Assembly (NCBI RefSeq): GCF_017104715.1
Contig: NZ_JAAGPI010000017.1
Location: 1-64,000 of the forward strand
Direction of reading: 5' to 3'
Length of the DNA stretch: 64,000 bases
Source of the DNA: Burkholderia sp. Ac-20365
GTDB taxonomy: Bacteria > Pseudomonadota > Gammaproteobacteria > Burkholderiales > Burkholderiaceae
The notes beneath the pieces were generated by a model that made no database searches, was not told where the DNA came from, and saw only the letters and a program-made list of their open reading frames with translations. The position numbers and the translations under genes are program-made. This document shows positions 32,199 through 41,541 of the stretch, in pieces (position 1 is the stretch's first letter; each line of letters begins with the position of its first letter).

Positions 32199-33185
32199 TC
32201 ATTCGATTTCAACGACGATCTTGCCGCGAGCGGTGCGCTCCGTGATCGCATCGTACGCACGTTCCGCCGAGGCGAGATCGAAGCGGCGCGGATCGAGATG
32301 CGGCGTGAGCTTGCCTTGCTCAACCAGGCGTGTCGCTTCGGCCATCATCTCGCCGTGATGCGCGCGATGCTTGCCGGTGAGTAGCGGATGCAGCGTGAAC
32401 ACACCGGAATACGTCGCTTCGCGGAATGACAGCGGCGCAAGCGCATGCGTGCCCCAGCCGAGCGCGCTCACCACATGGCCAAAGTGCTTGACGGCCGCAA
32501 ACGATGCATCGAGCGTGGCGCCGCCAACGGTATCGGCGACGAGATCGAAGCCTTCGCCGGCCGTCAGTTCGAAGACATATTGCTCGACCGTACGCGCCGC
32601 GTAGTCGATCGGCGTCGCGCCGAAGCGCGCAACGATATCCTGATCGCGGGCGCTGGCCGTCGCGTAGACCTGTGCGCCGAGCGCGCGCGCCAGTTGCACC
32701 GACACATGCCCGACACCGCCCGCACCGCCTTGCACGAGCACGGTTTGACCGGCCTGCAAATGCGCGCGGTCGACGATCCCCGCATACGACGTGATGAACG
32801 CGAGCGGCAGCGCGGCGGCTTCGCGCATCGACAGATTGGATGGCTTGTGTGCGAGCAGTTGTGCATCGACGGCCGCGTATTGCGCCAGCGAACCCTGAAT
32901 GCCGCCGACGCCGCCCGTCATCCCATAGACCTCATCGCCGACCTTGAAGCCCGACACATCCGCGCCGAGCGCGACGATCACGCCCGCCAGATCGATACCG
33001 AGCACGAGCGGCAACGGATGACGTGCATGCGCGGCGGCGCCTGCACGAATCTTGGTGTCGAGCGGATTGAGGCCGCTTGCGTGAATCCGCACGAGCACTT
33101 CGCCGCGCGCGGGTTCGGGAATCGGCATCGTCGTCGGAACGAGAGGGCCTTTGTACTGGCTGAGAACGAGGGCTTGCATGGACAT
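32199..33185 (-). CDS. Zinc-independent NADP-dependent quinone-oxidoreductase-like enzyme
   Basis: The 328-residue medium-chain dehydrogenase has HASGLNPLDTKIR and GIDLAGVIVALG, the quinone oxidoreductase (QOR) type N-terminus, and the NADPH-binding motif GGAGGVGHVSVQLA near 150. Cys ligands for zinc are absent. Substrates of the family are quinones or enones. The first Met of the conserved start is at 33185. The gene is convergent with the LysR gene, with 15 bases between. Confidence 0.9.
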   Translation of the reverse strand: MSMQALVLSQYKGPLVPTTMPIPEPARGEVLVRIHASGLNPLDTKIRAGAAAHARHPLPLVLGIDLAGVIVALGADVSGFKVGDEVYGMTGGVGGIQGSLAQYAAVDAQLLAHKPSNLSMREAAALPLAFITSYAGIVDRAHLQAGQTVLVQGGAGGVGHVSVQLARALGAQVYATASARDQDIVARFGATPIDYAARTVEQYVFELTAGEGFDLVADTVGGATLDASFAAVKHFGHVVSALGWGTHALAPLSFREATYSGVFTLHPLLTGKHRAHHGEMMAEATRLVEQGKLTPHLDPRRFDLASAERAYDAITERTARGKIVVEIE

Positions 33186-33374
33186 GATGTGCTCCGGCAG
33201 AAGAGGAATGCTGTTGACGAAACACATGATGGGCGAATGCAGAACCCTGGTAAATCAACGATTTAGCACGACGTCCAAACACAAATGCATGGGTTCGGAC
33301 AGGCACGGGCGAGCGCCGCGCTTTACCTGGGTCTGCGAACAGAAGCTCGTTGCGAACGGGACGTGCAGCATAAA

Positions 33375-33390
33375 GGTGAGAAGATTCGGG
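33375..33390 (+). repeat. Dispersed iteron D
   Basis: AAGGTGAG-AAGA-TTCGGG followed by AG, a perfect core. Confidence 0.72.
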
Positions 33391-33499
33391 AGTGAGCAAC
33401 AACCCGTTGGTATGCGCACCGTAGCTGTCCGCAAACCCTTGATACATAAGGGTTCGCTTGAGTCGTTAAGGATGCGTTTGAAGGCGCTGCCGGATCAAT

Positions 33500-33515
33500 G
33501 GTGAGGCTTTGCGGG
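33500..33515 (+). repeat. Dispersed iteron E (one mismatch)
   Basis: GGTGAG-GCTT-TGCGGG matches 11 of 12 core positions. It is 125 bases from the previous copy. Confidence 0.62.
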
Positions 33516-33577
33516 ACCCAGGAAAAGTGACGCCGGTGCGCGCAACACGACTCACCTTTACCGCGCGCGGGCTTACA

Positions 33578-35338
33578 TCAGACAAGACCGCTAATGTGCC
33601 TGCCGTCGCGATGCGACAGCACATCGGCGAGGCGTTCCATCGAAACGGGTTTCGTGAGGTGATAGTCGAAGCCTGCCGCGAGCGCGCGCGACTTGTCCGA
33701 CTCGGACGAGTAGCCCGTCAGTGCGATCAGAAACATGTGCGCGAGCGCCGCGTTCGCGCGGATGGCACGCGCCACTTCGAAGCCGTCCATCTCCGGCATG
33801 CCGATATCGATGATGCCGATTTCGGGCGCTTCCTTCTCCGCGATCTTCAATGCATCGTGGCCGCTGCGGGCGACGATCACCTGATGGCCTTCGAGTTCGA
33901 GCAGCAGATGCAGCGCGTCGAGCGCATCGGCGTTGTCGTCGACCAGCAGGATACGGCTCGGCGCAGCGCTCGCGATCACCGTCGTCTCGTGCGCGACGCG
34001 CGGATCGCGGTCGAGTATCGGCAGCCGCAGCGTGACGCGCGTGCCGCGTCCAATGCCCTGACTGTCGAGCGCGATCGTGCCGTCGTGCAGTTCGACGAGC
34101 CGCTTCACGACCGCGAGCCCGATACCCAGTCCGCCCTCCGAGCGCCGCATGCTCGACGGCGACTGCGCGAACAGCTCGAACACGTGGTCGAGCGCTTCGC
34201 GGCTCATGCCAACACCGTTGTCCTCGATGACGATCGACACCATGCCGTCATGCGCGTCCGCGCCGGTCTGCACGCCCAGTCGCAGCGTGCCGCCCGCAGG
34301 CGTGTACTTCGCCGCGTTCGACAGCAGGTTGCCAACCACCTGGCTCAGGCGCACATGATCGGCGCGCACATGAACCGGCTGATCCAATCCGTCGATCACC
34401 AGCCGATGCTTGCGCGCGTCGATGTGATGCTTGAGCGCGGTGATCGCGTCATAGACGATCTCGTTCAGCGACGTGCGGCTGTATTTGATCGCAAGCTTGC
34501 CGTGCCGCAGGCGCGCAGCATCGAGCAGATCGTCGACGAGCGTGCGCAGCTGGCGCATCTGCCGCTGCGCGATGGCGAGGACATCGGTGGCTTGCTCTTC
34601 GCCGGCGCATAGCAGCCTGAGTGCGGCGATGGAGCTGTCGATGGGCGCCATCGGGTTGCGCAGTTCGTGACCGAGCATCGCGATGAACTCGTCGCGCCGA
34701 TGTGCCGCGTCTTCGAGCGCGCGCCTTGCCTGTTGTGCGGCGGCGGCTTCCGCTTCGGCCGCCTGTTGTGCATCGAGCAACGTGAGCGCCGCGCCGGCGA
34801 GCACGGCGAGATTGCCGAGCAGGCGCACATCTTCGCTATCGAAGCGATGCGCGTCGTGCGACGCGACCCAGATCGCGCCAAGCTGCTTCGACTCGGGGCA
34901 GCGGATCGGAATGGGTGTGATGATGCCTTCCGTGATCACCGCGCCGGCATCGCGCAAGCTCTTGAAGAAGGTGTGCGGCTCGACGAAGAGTTGCGCGGCG
35001 CCGAGTTCGAGTGTCATGCCGCAAGGACACTCGGCCCACGCGGTGGTCCTGCCTTCGAACGCCGCGCACGCGCCCGCTACCGCGCGCCAGCGAAACACCG
35101 CTTCGCCTTCGCTAGTAGTTTCCAGCAGGCTGATGCCGGCACTGCCTGCGCGGCATGCGGCGAGCGCGGCATCGGCGATGGCTTGCAGCAACGTGTCGCG
35201 GCGTCCTGTCTGCGCGCCGGCAACCGTGACGAGCGTGCGGACTTCGGCGGCGTGGTCGGGCGCGCGCGCGGGCCGGTCCTTCAGATCGTCAGTGCGCAGT
35301 ACGCCCGCCCTGCGGGCGTTTTCGATGCCGTCGCTCAT
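33578..35338 (-). CDS. Hybrid histidine kinase with GAF sensor
   Basis: The 586-residue protein has a GAF domain (about 35-190), a HisKA domain with H224 (MLGHELRNPM), and an HATPase domain with NLLSNAAKYT, DNGVGM and GLGIGLAVVK. A C-terminal receiver carries D511 (GIIDIGMPEMDG) and a KP motif. No membrane helix is visible, so it senses inside the cell. The architecture matches many soluble hybrid kinases of Burkholderia. No partner regulator is adjacent. Confidence 0.92.
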   Translation of the reverse strand: MSDGIENARRAGVLRTDDLKDRPARAPDHAAEVRTLVTVAGAQTGRRDTLLQAIADAALAACRAGSAGISLLETTSEGEAVFRWRAVAGACAAFEGRTTAWAECPCGMTLELGAAQLFVEPHTFFKSLRDAGAVITEGIITPIPIRCPESKQLGAIWVASHDAHRFDSEDVRLLGNLAVLAGAALTLLDAQQAAEAEAAAAQQARRALEDAAHRRDEFIAMLGHELRNPMAPIDSSIAALRLLCAGEEQATDVLAIAQRQMRQLRTLVDDLLDAARLRHGKLAIKYSRTSLNEIVYDAITALKHHIDARKHRLVIDGLDQPVHVRADHVRLSQVVGNLLSNAAKYTPAGGTLRLGVQTGADAHDGMVSIVIEDNGVGMSREALDHVFELFAQSPSSMRRSEGGLGIGLAVVKRLVELHDGTIALDSQGIGRGTRVTLRLPILDRDPRVAHETTVIASAAPSRILLVDDNADALDALHLLLELEGHQVIVARSGHDALKIAEKEAPEIGIIDIGMPEMDGFEVARAIRANAALAHMFLIALTGYSSESDKSRALAAGFDYHLTKPVSMERLADVLSHRDGRHISGLV

Positions 35339-35509
35339 GATGCTCGGTGGAGAAGGGTTCGCCGCGCGTTGTCGCGCGTGCCAACGGCAGACGGGCCGTT
35401 ATCGAAGGAGTATAGGTGTTACGTTGGAGGCATTGCGTCGTTATTCGCGGTATTGACGTGGGTATGTTCCCTGCGTTCCCGTCATGCTCAGTCTCATGGA
35501 GGCAAAGCG

Positions 35510-35911
35510 ATGAACCAGCAACAGAGCTACGAAGGCGGATGTGCCTGCGGCGCCGTACGTTTTCGCGCGAGCGGCTCGCCCACCCGTGTGGGCATGTGTC
35601 ACTGCATGACATGCCGGCGGGTGCATGGGTCGGCTTTCGGCTCATACGCGATCTATCACCGCGATGCCGTCACGCTGACCGGTAACACGAGCGAATGGCA
35701 GAGTTCGGAGCATGGCCGGCGGCATTTCTGCCCGCAATGCGGGTCGGTTGCGTTCATGGTGTACACCAACCGCGATGAAATTGCCGTACCGATAGGCGCA
35801 TTCGACGACACCGGACTGTTCGAACCCGCATATGAACTCTGGTGCAAGCGCAAGGAACCGTGGCTGCCACGCGGCGTGCGGCCGGAGTACGACGAGGAAC
35901 GCCAGCACTAG
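35510..35911 (+). CDS. GFA (glutathione-dependent formaldehyde-activating-like) family protein
   Basis: The 133-residue protein shows the GFA zinc-binding pattern: GGCACGAVRFRA, MCHCMTCRRVHGSAFG and HFCPQCGSVAF. Zinc binding by Cys pairs is expected. Most members of the family have no proven reaction. GGAGGCAAAG lies before the start at 35510. Confidence 0.9.
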   Translation: MNQQQSYEGGCACGAVRFRASGSPTRVGMCHCMTCRRVHGSAFGSYAIYHRDAVTLTGNTSEWQSSEHGRRHFCPQCGSVAFMVYTNRDEIAVPIGAFDDTGLFEPAYELWCKRKEPWLPRGVRPEYDEERQH

Positions 35912-35937
35912 CTGGAGCGGTACATCGGCGGAGATAC

Positions 35938-35980
35938 GCAGCGCGGGCGGGAATCGATCTGCCCGCGCTGCTTCTTCCTT
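35938..35980 (+). terminator. Rho-independent terminator of the GFA gene
   Basis: GCAGCGCGGGC and GCCCGCGCTGC form an 11-bp perfect stem with a 12-base loop, followed by TTCTTCCTTCTT. It lies 27 bases after the stop codon. Confidence 0.75.
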
Positions 35981-36002
35981 CTTCACACGCGCATCGATAA
36001 CG

Positions 36003-36155
36003 CTATTGATGCTGCTTCTTCGGAATCTTCGCGCCTGACTTGCGCGCCTGATTCAGCGCGATCGCGACCGCCTGTTTCTGCGGTTTGCCCGCCTTCTTTT
36101 CTGTCTTGATGTTGTGGCCGATGGTTTCCTTCGATGTGCCTCGTTTCAGTGGCAT
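36003..36155 (-). CDS. Small basic DUF6496-type protein
   Basis: The 50-residue Lys-rich protein begins MPLKRGTSKETIGHNIKTE and continues KAGKPQKQAVAIALNQARKS. The pattern is that of the small DUF6496 family seen in Burkholderia and phages. AAAGGAGAG precedes the start. Function is unknown. Confidence 0.75.
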   Translation of the reverse strand: MPLKRGTSKETIGHNIKTEKKAGKPQKQAVAIALNQARKSGAKIPKKQHQ

Positions 36156-36545
36156 GTCGCTCTCCTTTGCTTGCTCCAACGCGCCTTGCCTGCGCTGCAT
36201 CACCAGCGCACGACCCGGCATGCGCTTAGACGAGCATCTGCCGTTCCCGGCACGTTCGCCATAGGTCCTGAATCGCACCAGACGCTCGCGCGTGAAGCGT
36301 TGGCCGAAAAGCGGTACGTCGCTTGCTGAAAGAACGGACAGGGACGCTGAAAGCTGGACCGTCCGCGTGCATGCCGTTTCCATCGCATGCAGTGCAACAG
36401 CGGCAATTTTTGCCGCGCTGGTAACAACGCATGAATCGAATCGTCGCGCATTCGCCCGCGCACACAGCGCGATTACGGATGCGTCATTTCAACCGGTATG
36501 CCGGCATAAGCGCCGAACCCGGCATCCACAGTACGGGAGTGCAAG
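36156..36545. promoter_or_regulatory. 390-base divergent gap with no visible gene
   Basis: Short frames here lack family character. The gap separates two small divergent genes. No repeat or palindrome of note was seen. Confidence 0.4.
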
Positions 36546-36827
36546 ATGACAAGGCCACGGATGATTTTCCCGAAAGCGCGCAACGCTGTGGCCGCGAAGC
36601 CCGAGTCGAAGGACGACTATCAGATCTACGCAACCTACCGTCGCACGACGGACGGTTCGTATATGGGCCAGCTGAAGGTCGTGCGCAAGACGGACGGCCG
36701 GCTGCTGTTTCCGTTCACGGGCGCACCCGACATCGGTCCGTTCATCGACGGCGACCTCGCGCGCGAGGCGGCGCAACGCCATGGCGAAACGGTCGTGCAA
36801 TCGGACCTGGACAATCCGGAGCCCTGA
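36546..36827 (+). CDS. Small conserved hypothetical protein
   Basis: The 93-residue protein has a pattern like small Burkholderia proteins of the DUF6723 type: YQIYATYRRTTDGSYMGQLK then DGRLLFPFTGAPDIGPF and a short helix. No signal peptide or metal ligand is visible. Family naming is tentative. Confidence 0.6.
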   Translation: MTRPRMIFPKARNAVAAKPESKDDYQIYATYRRTTDGSYMGQLKVVRKTDGRLLFPFTGAPDIGPFIDGDLAREAAQRHGETVVQSDLDNPEP

Positions 36828-36941
36828 CGCGTATGCCGTTGCCGCGCGCGTGGCAGTTCACGGGCAGCCGCGCGCCCCCGCTGCCTATAATCACGCGACA
36901 ATTCCCGCGCGGCCTGCGCGAGAGGACAACGGAGACACGCG

Positions 36942-37682
36942 ATGAAGCGAAACAGCGCATTGGTGATCGGCGTCGGCGCCGAACTCGGTCTGGGCGCGGC
37001 GCTGTGCAGGAAAATTGCCGCCAACGGATATCACGTGTACGTCGCAGGGCGCACGCAGGCGAAGCTGGATGCCGTGACGAACGACATCGCGAGCCACGGC
37101 GGATCGGCCGAATCATTTGCAATGGACGGCGCGTCGGAAGCGGATGTGGTGCGCCTGTTCGATAAGGCGATGTCCCCGCCCGACGGTGTCGACGTCCCTT
37201 CGCTCGTGATCTACAACGTGGGCAACAACCTGCACGTTCCGTTTGTCGATCTCACGGAAGCGCAGATGCTGGATTTCCTGCGCTCTGGGCCGGTCGGCGG
37301 TTTTCTGGTGGGACGCGAAGCGGCGCGACGTCTCGCGCCGCTCGGGCGCGGCACGGTGATCTTCACGGGCGCATCGGCAAGCTTGCGCGGCAAGCCCGGC
37401 TTCGCGCATTTCGCCGCGGCAAAAGCGGGGCTGCGGATGGTCGCGCAAAGTATGGCGCGCGAGTTCGGGCCGCTCGGGCTGCATGTCGCGCATGTGGTGA
37501 TCGACGGCGGTATCGACGGGGAGCGTCTGCATAGCCGGCGTCCGCAAGCGGCCGCCGAGCGCGGCGAGAACGGCTTGCTGAATGTCGATGCCATCGCCGA
37601 AGCGTACTGGCAGCTTCATTTACAGCATCCGTCCGCGTGGACGCACGAAATAGATCTGCGGCCGTTCAAGGAGCCGTTCTGA
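36942..37682 (+). CDS. SDR-family protein lacking the catalytic Tyr
   Basis: The 246-residue protein has a Rossmann start (ALVIGVGAELGLGAALCRKI) and the SDR NAG-like region (IYNVGNN). Ser145 (GASAS) and Lys161 are present, but the YxxxK motif reads FAAAK, with F157 in place of Tyr. Normal SDR catalysis needs that Tyr. It could be a non-enzymatic, altered or substrate-assisted member. GGAGACACG precedes the start. It is convergent with hpnR. Confidence 0.85.
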   Translation: MKRNSALVIGVGAELGLGAALCRKIAANGYHVYVAGRTQAKLDAVTNDIASHGGSAESFAMDGASEADVVRLFDKAMSPPDGVDVPSLVIYNVGNNLHVPFVDLTEAQMLDFLRSGPVGGFLVGREAARRLAPLGRGTVIFTGASASLRGKPGFAHFAAAKAGLRMVAQSMAREFGPLGLHVAHVVIDGGIDGERLHSRRPQAAAERGENGLLNVDAIAEAYWQLHLQHPSAWTHEIDLRPFKEPF

Positions 37683-37719
37683 TCGCGCTCGCCATTTAGT
37701 CCGCGCGATTGGACCGATA

Positions 37720-39261
37720 TCAGCCCGTTCCCATGCGGCTCTGATCGACGAAGGTTTCGGTTGCGTCGTCGATCTTGCGGCCCTTGCGTCCCGTCGGGCC
37801 GTGCACGTACAGCACCTTCACGTTGCTTTCTTCGGGCCGTTGCGCGGGCGGCGGCGTCATCTCGTAGCGCACTTCGCGCGCGTGGTCGCTCAATTGCAGA
37901 TTCGGATTGAACACCGAATTGAAGCGCCACAGCATGCGCACGAAGTTCGTCTGTCCACGCATCAGCAGTGAAGCGGCTTCGCCAGCCGCGCGATACAGCG
38001 CGCCCCAGCCGAGATGCTTGCGGTTGAGCACCTGCTGCGTGCGCACCAGTTCCGCGTAGAACTCGGGCAAGGGGAGTTTGGTCGGCAGCACGGCGTGCTG
38101 GATGTCGTAGAGCCGGTAGTCGAGGCTCGTCAGCTGCCGCTGCTCGCGCAACCATATTTCCGTGCCCGGATACGGCGTATTCACGCTGATGTTCACGATC
38201 TCGGGAATCTCCAGGCACCATTGCCGGATCGTCTCGAAGCGTGCGTGATCCCAGTCCGGATCGGCGATCAGATTGACGGCCACCGTGATGCCGAGCGAGC
38301 GCGCAAACGCGAGCGCCTCGAAGTTCTTGTCGACATCGATGCGTTTGCGAAACGCCTTCAGCCCTTCGGCGTCGACGGCTTCGAGTCCGATGAACATGTA
38401 TTGCAGGCCGAGCTTGCGCCAATACTCGAACACTTCCTTGTTGCGCAGGAGCACGTCGCCGCGCGTTTCGAGGTAATACTTCTTGTGGATGCCGCGCCGC
38501 TCCACTTCGCGCCCGATCGCCATGCCGTGATCGGCATGCACGAAGGCGACATCGTCGACGATAAACACGCCCGGCTCGCGGATCGACGCCAGCTCTTCGG
38601 CGACCACTTCGGGGCTGCGCGAACGATAGCTGCGCCCATAGAACGTCCACGCGCTGCAGAACGTGCAGTCCCACGGGCAGCCGCGCGCGAATTCGATCGA
38701 CGCGCACGGATCGAGCACGCCGATAAAGTACTTGCGGCGATGCCGCAGCAGATCGCGCGCGGGACGTATCTGATCGAGGCTTTCGACAAAGCCCGGCGGC
38801 GGCCCTTCGCCTTCGCGCGTGATGACGCCGGGAATCCGCAGCAGCTCGTCCTTGCGCGCCACGGCGGCGAGCAGTTCGACTACTTTGGCTTCGCCTTCGC
38901 CTTTGAGCACGCAATCGATCGCGCCTTGCGCGTGACGCAGCATATCGCGTGCCGTAAACGACGCGCTGTGTCCACCGACGAATACGAAGCAGCCCGGCAA
39001 CTGCGCCTTGATCGCCTTCGACAGATCGATGATCTCGGGAATGTTGGCAAGATAGTTGCCGGAGAAACAGACGACGTCGGGCCGCCATGTCCCGACGAGT
39101 TTGTGCAGCGCGTGATGGGATTCGACCTGCAGGTCGATCAGGCGGATATCGTGGCCGGCTTCGCGTATCACGGCGGCGACCGTTTCGAGTCCGAGCGGTT
39201 CGAGGCGCAGATACACGCGGGTGTACATCAGGCCACTGGGGTGAACAGCGAGCACCTTCAT
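37720..39261 (-). CDS. hpnR: B12-binding radical SAM hopanoid C-3 methylase HpnR
   Basis: The 513-residue protein has an N-terminal cobalamin-binding-like domain (about 1-130; VLAVHPSGLMYTRVYLRLEP). A radical SAM domain follows, with the iron-sulphur cysteines C195-x3-C199-x2-C202 (RGCPWDCTFC). The C-terminus is the type seen in hopanoid C-3 methylases. HpnR adds a methyl group at C-3 of hopanoids. The hopanoid cyclase operon lies 35 kb away on the same replicon. GGAGATCTC precedes the start. The assignment rests on overall similarity, and other B12-radical SAM methylases are alternatives. Confidence 0.82.
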   Translation of the reverse strand: MKVLAVHPSGLMYTRVYLRLEPLGLETVAAVIREAGHDIRLIDLQVESHHALHKLVGTWRPDVVCFSGNYLANIPEIIDLSKAIKAQLPGCFVFVGGHSASFTARDMLRHAQGAIDCVLKGEGEAKVVELLAAVARKDELLRIPGVITREGEGPPPGFVESLDQIRPARDLLRHRRKYFIGVLDPCASIEFARGCPWDCTFCSAWTFYGRSYRSRSPEVVAEELASIREPGVFIVDDVAFVHADHGMAIGREVERRGIHKKYYLETRGDVLLRNKEVFEYWRKLGLQYMFIGLEAVDAEGLKAFRKRIDVDKNFEALAFARSLGITVAVNLIADPDWDHARFETIRQWCLEIPEIVNISVNTPYPGTEIWLREQRQLTSLDYRLYDIQHAVLPTKLPLPEFYAELVRTQQVLNRKHLGWGALYRAAGEAASLLMRGQTNFVRMLWRFNSVFNPNLQLSDHAREVRYEMTPPPAQRPEESNVKVLYVHGPTGRKGRKIDDATETFVDQSRMGTG

Positions 39262-39447
39262 GAGATCTCCTTGCGTCGGAAAGGGCGCGCGCGTGCTGGA
39301 CGTGCCGCGCCGGGCTTTCGTGACTGGTATCCCTGGTACGGGTCGACTGCTGAGCCTGTGCGTCCTGCCGGACCTCACCGCAGTGGGCTCTACCTGATTC
39401 TACTTGTCATCGGATGGGTCTGCCTGGTGGCGGGCGTGAGCGGGTAA

Positions 39448-39463
39448 GGTGAGGGTTTTCGGG
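39448..39463 (+). repeat. Dispersed iteron F
   Basis: AAGGTGAG-GGTT-TTCGGG followed by AG, a perfect core in the 227-base gap between the hpnR start and the cupin gene stop. Confidence 0.75.
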
Positions 39464-39488
39464 AGCTGGCGCGCGGCTTGCGCGCAGG

Positions 39489-39971
39489 TCAATCCGGCTT
39501 GCCGTTATGGTCGCCAAGCGGCCGCTCTGGCCAGTCCACCCAGCGATCCGCGCGTGTAAGTTCATGCGCTTCGTTGACGGGATACCGGACACGGTTATCG
39601 TCGCGTGGACGTTCGCCGATCACCATCAGCCGGACTTCCTCCTTCGTATTGTTGATGAAGGTATGACAGATGCCCGTGCCTGCCGGAAACGCGACCGAGT
39701 CGCCTTCACCGATGCGATGAAGCGTGCCGTCGATCCACACGTCGGGCGTGCCTTCGAGCACGAACACGAACTCCTGCTCGGTGCTCTCGGCATGGGGATA
39801 CGACGTCCTTCGGCCGGGCGGAACCCTCACATGGTGAATACCGATGCGCGTGATGCCGAGCGCGGCGGAAAGCGGTGAGTCGAGCGCCATGGGTTCGGTA
39901 TCGCCGCGATAGACATGCGGCTTCGGATCTTCGAGTTCAGTCCAGTGCTTGATGAAATCCGGACGGCTCAT
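39489..39971 (-). CDS. Cupin-domain protein
   Basis: The 160-residue protein has the cupin motif 1 type sequence PGRRTSYPHAESTEQEFVFV and motif 2 type GEGDSVAFPAGTGICHTFIN, which supply possible metal ligands (His, Glu, His). No fused domain is seen. It may be part of an operon with the following MFS gene, which starts further right and runs in the same direction. Function is not known. Confidence 0.85.
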   Translation of the reverse strand: MSRPDFIKHWTELEDPKPHVYRGDTEPMALDSPLSAALGITRIGIHHVRVPPGRRTSYPHAESTEQEFVFVLEGTPDVWIDGTLHRIGEGDSVAFPAGTGICHTFINNTKEEVRLMVIGERPRDDNRVRYPVNEAHELTRADRWVDWPERPLGDHNGKPD

Positions 39972-40005
39972 GACGGTTCTCCATTGGATTGAACATCGAC
40001 GATAC

Positions 40006-41307
40006 TCATTGCCCGCGATCCCGCCACTCTTCCCACCACCCTCGCACGCGCAACGCCATGCGCTTCCACGGTGGATCGGCGAACAGGATCAGCGCACCGA
40101 GCGCAAGGCATCCGCAGACCAGAAACGTCCCGCGATAACCAAGACCCGCGACCAGCACGCCCGACAACACGCCCGACAGAATCGAGCCGACCCGCGACGC
40201 GTTGAAGAACAGCGCCGTCGCCGCGCCCGGCGAGCGCGGCATCAGATCCTGCATATACGTCATGCCAAGACACGACGTGACGGCCACGACGAACGCGTTG
40301 AACGCCTGCATCGGAATCAGCACATCGATCGTGCCCGCCGCCGCGACGGCAATGAAATACACGACATGCACGGCCGCGCACGCCGCAAGCCATCGCAGCT
40401 TGTTGAGCGTCGAGCCGCGCGCGCCGAGCGCGAGCATCATCGGGATTTCGAGGAATGCGCCGAGGCCGAGCATGATCGACACATCGAGCCGCGTGCCTTT
40501 CAGGCCATGCACGACATAAAGCGGCAACACGATCATCGTTGCGTTCGCGGCGAGGCCGATCAATGTCAGCGCGACGACGGAGCGCCAGATTTGCCGCTGC
40601 GTGCCGGGCGCATGAGGCGGCGAGGGCGGAGGCGGTTCGGCAGGTTCGGTCACCGTCGTCACTTCGAGCGATGACGCCGGGTCGCCCGCATAGTGCGTGG
40701 GCGTGCTGTGCGGATCGCCCGCGGGCGACTCGCGCATGCGCCACACGATCACGCCGCACGCAGCAAAGCATGCGGCCGCGAACAGAAAGAGCCCATAAAA
40801 GCCCGCGCCCGCCAGCACGAGTGCGCCGACCGACGGCCCGAACACCCAAGCCATCGACAGCACCGTGCGCAGTGTTGCCAGTGCAAACGAGCGTTCGGCT
40901 TCGTCGTGCACGGGCAGCGCCGAGCGGCCGAACGAAAACACCAGCGACATTGCCGAGCCGCCCGCGCCGAGAAACGCAACGCCGATCGCGAGCAGCGTCG
41001 GATAGTTGCGCACGAAACAAAGCAGCAGAAAGCCAAGGGACGCCGCGATCAACGCTGCAAGCAGCAAGCCGCGATGATGCCCATGCTTGTCGGACCATTT
41101 GCCCGCCCACGCGCTTGCGACCACGCCGCTTGCCGCGATCAGCGTCATGAAGAGACCGAGTTTCAGCGGCGTCATGCCAGCCTGCTCGACGCCGAATAAC
41201 GACAGATACGGCGCGGTGAACGACATCGCGATGCCCAGCATCAGCGTCGCGCCGGCAAGCGGCATGAAAGAATGAATGCGCGTGAGACTGGCGAAGCGGG
41301 AGTTCAT
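40006..41307 (-). CDS. MFS sugar-efflux-type transporter (SetA-like)
   Basis: The 433-residue protein has about 12 membrane helices in two halves separated by a Pro-rich cytoplasmic loop (near 200-230). GKWSDKHGHHRG, the loop 2-3 MFS motif, is present. The general pattern resembles the SetA sugar efflux group. The start at 41307 was chosen as the first Met before the first helix. The substrate is not known. Confidence 0.85.
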   Translation of the reverse strand: MNSRFASLTRIHSFMPLAGATLMLGIAMSFTAPYLSLFGVEQAGMTPLKLGLFMTLIAASGVVASAWAGKWSDKHGHHRGLLLAALIAASLGFLLLCFVRNYPTLLAIGVAFLGAGGSAMSLVFSFGRSALPVHDEAERSFALATLRTVLSMAWVFGPSVGALVLAGAGFYGLFLFAAACFAACGVIVWRMRESPAGDPHSTPTHYAGDPASSLEVTTVTEPAEPPPPSPPHAPGTQRQIWRSVVALTLIGLAANATMIVLPLYVVHGLKGTRLDVSIMLGLGAFLEIPMMLALGARGSTLNKLRWLAACAAVHVVYFIAVAAAGTIDVLIPMQAFNAFVVAVTSCLGMTYMQDLMPRSPGAATALFFNASRVGSILSGVLSGVLVAGLGYRGTFLVCGCLALGALILFADPPWKRMALRVRGWWEEWRDRGQ

Positions 41308-41541
41308 CGAGGGCGCGTGTTCGAACTGTGGGATGCGTGCACGAGCGGGGAATGGCGCACGGAAAAGGCATTGTCGGCCGCAATGCACATCGCGCGCAAC
41401 GCTGGTTTCGTCATGTTGTGCAAAGAATGCGCGGCGCATTCGAAAAAGCGGCAGAAGCCCGCACGGCATCAAGGGCAAGCGCATTGCAACGAAGTGAAGC
41501 GCTTAGACTGATTGGCTCGTTACGCTGACGCGCTCTGACAA

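Larger units (their letters stand above)
33186..33577. promoter_or_regulatory. Intergenic region with two iterons
   Basis: This 392-base gap has no gene. It carries iterons at 33375 and 33500 and a lone CTCACCTTT half at about 33550. The oxidoreductase promoter lies at the left side. Confidence 0.55.

Noticed and set aside
33547..33558. CTCACCTTT near 33550 as another iteron
   Set aside because: The second half (CCCGAA) is missing at the required distance.
41272..41511. Small frame overlapping the MFS start on the plus strand
   Set aside because: It overlaps the coding start of the transporter in antisense and has no recognisable features.
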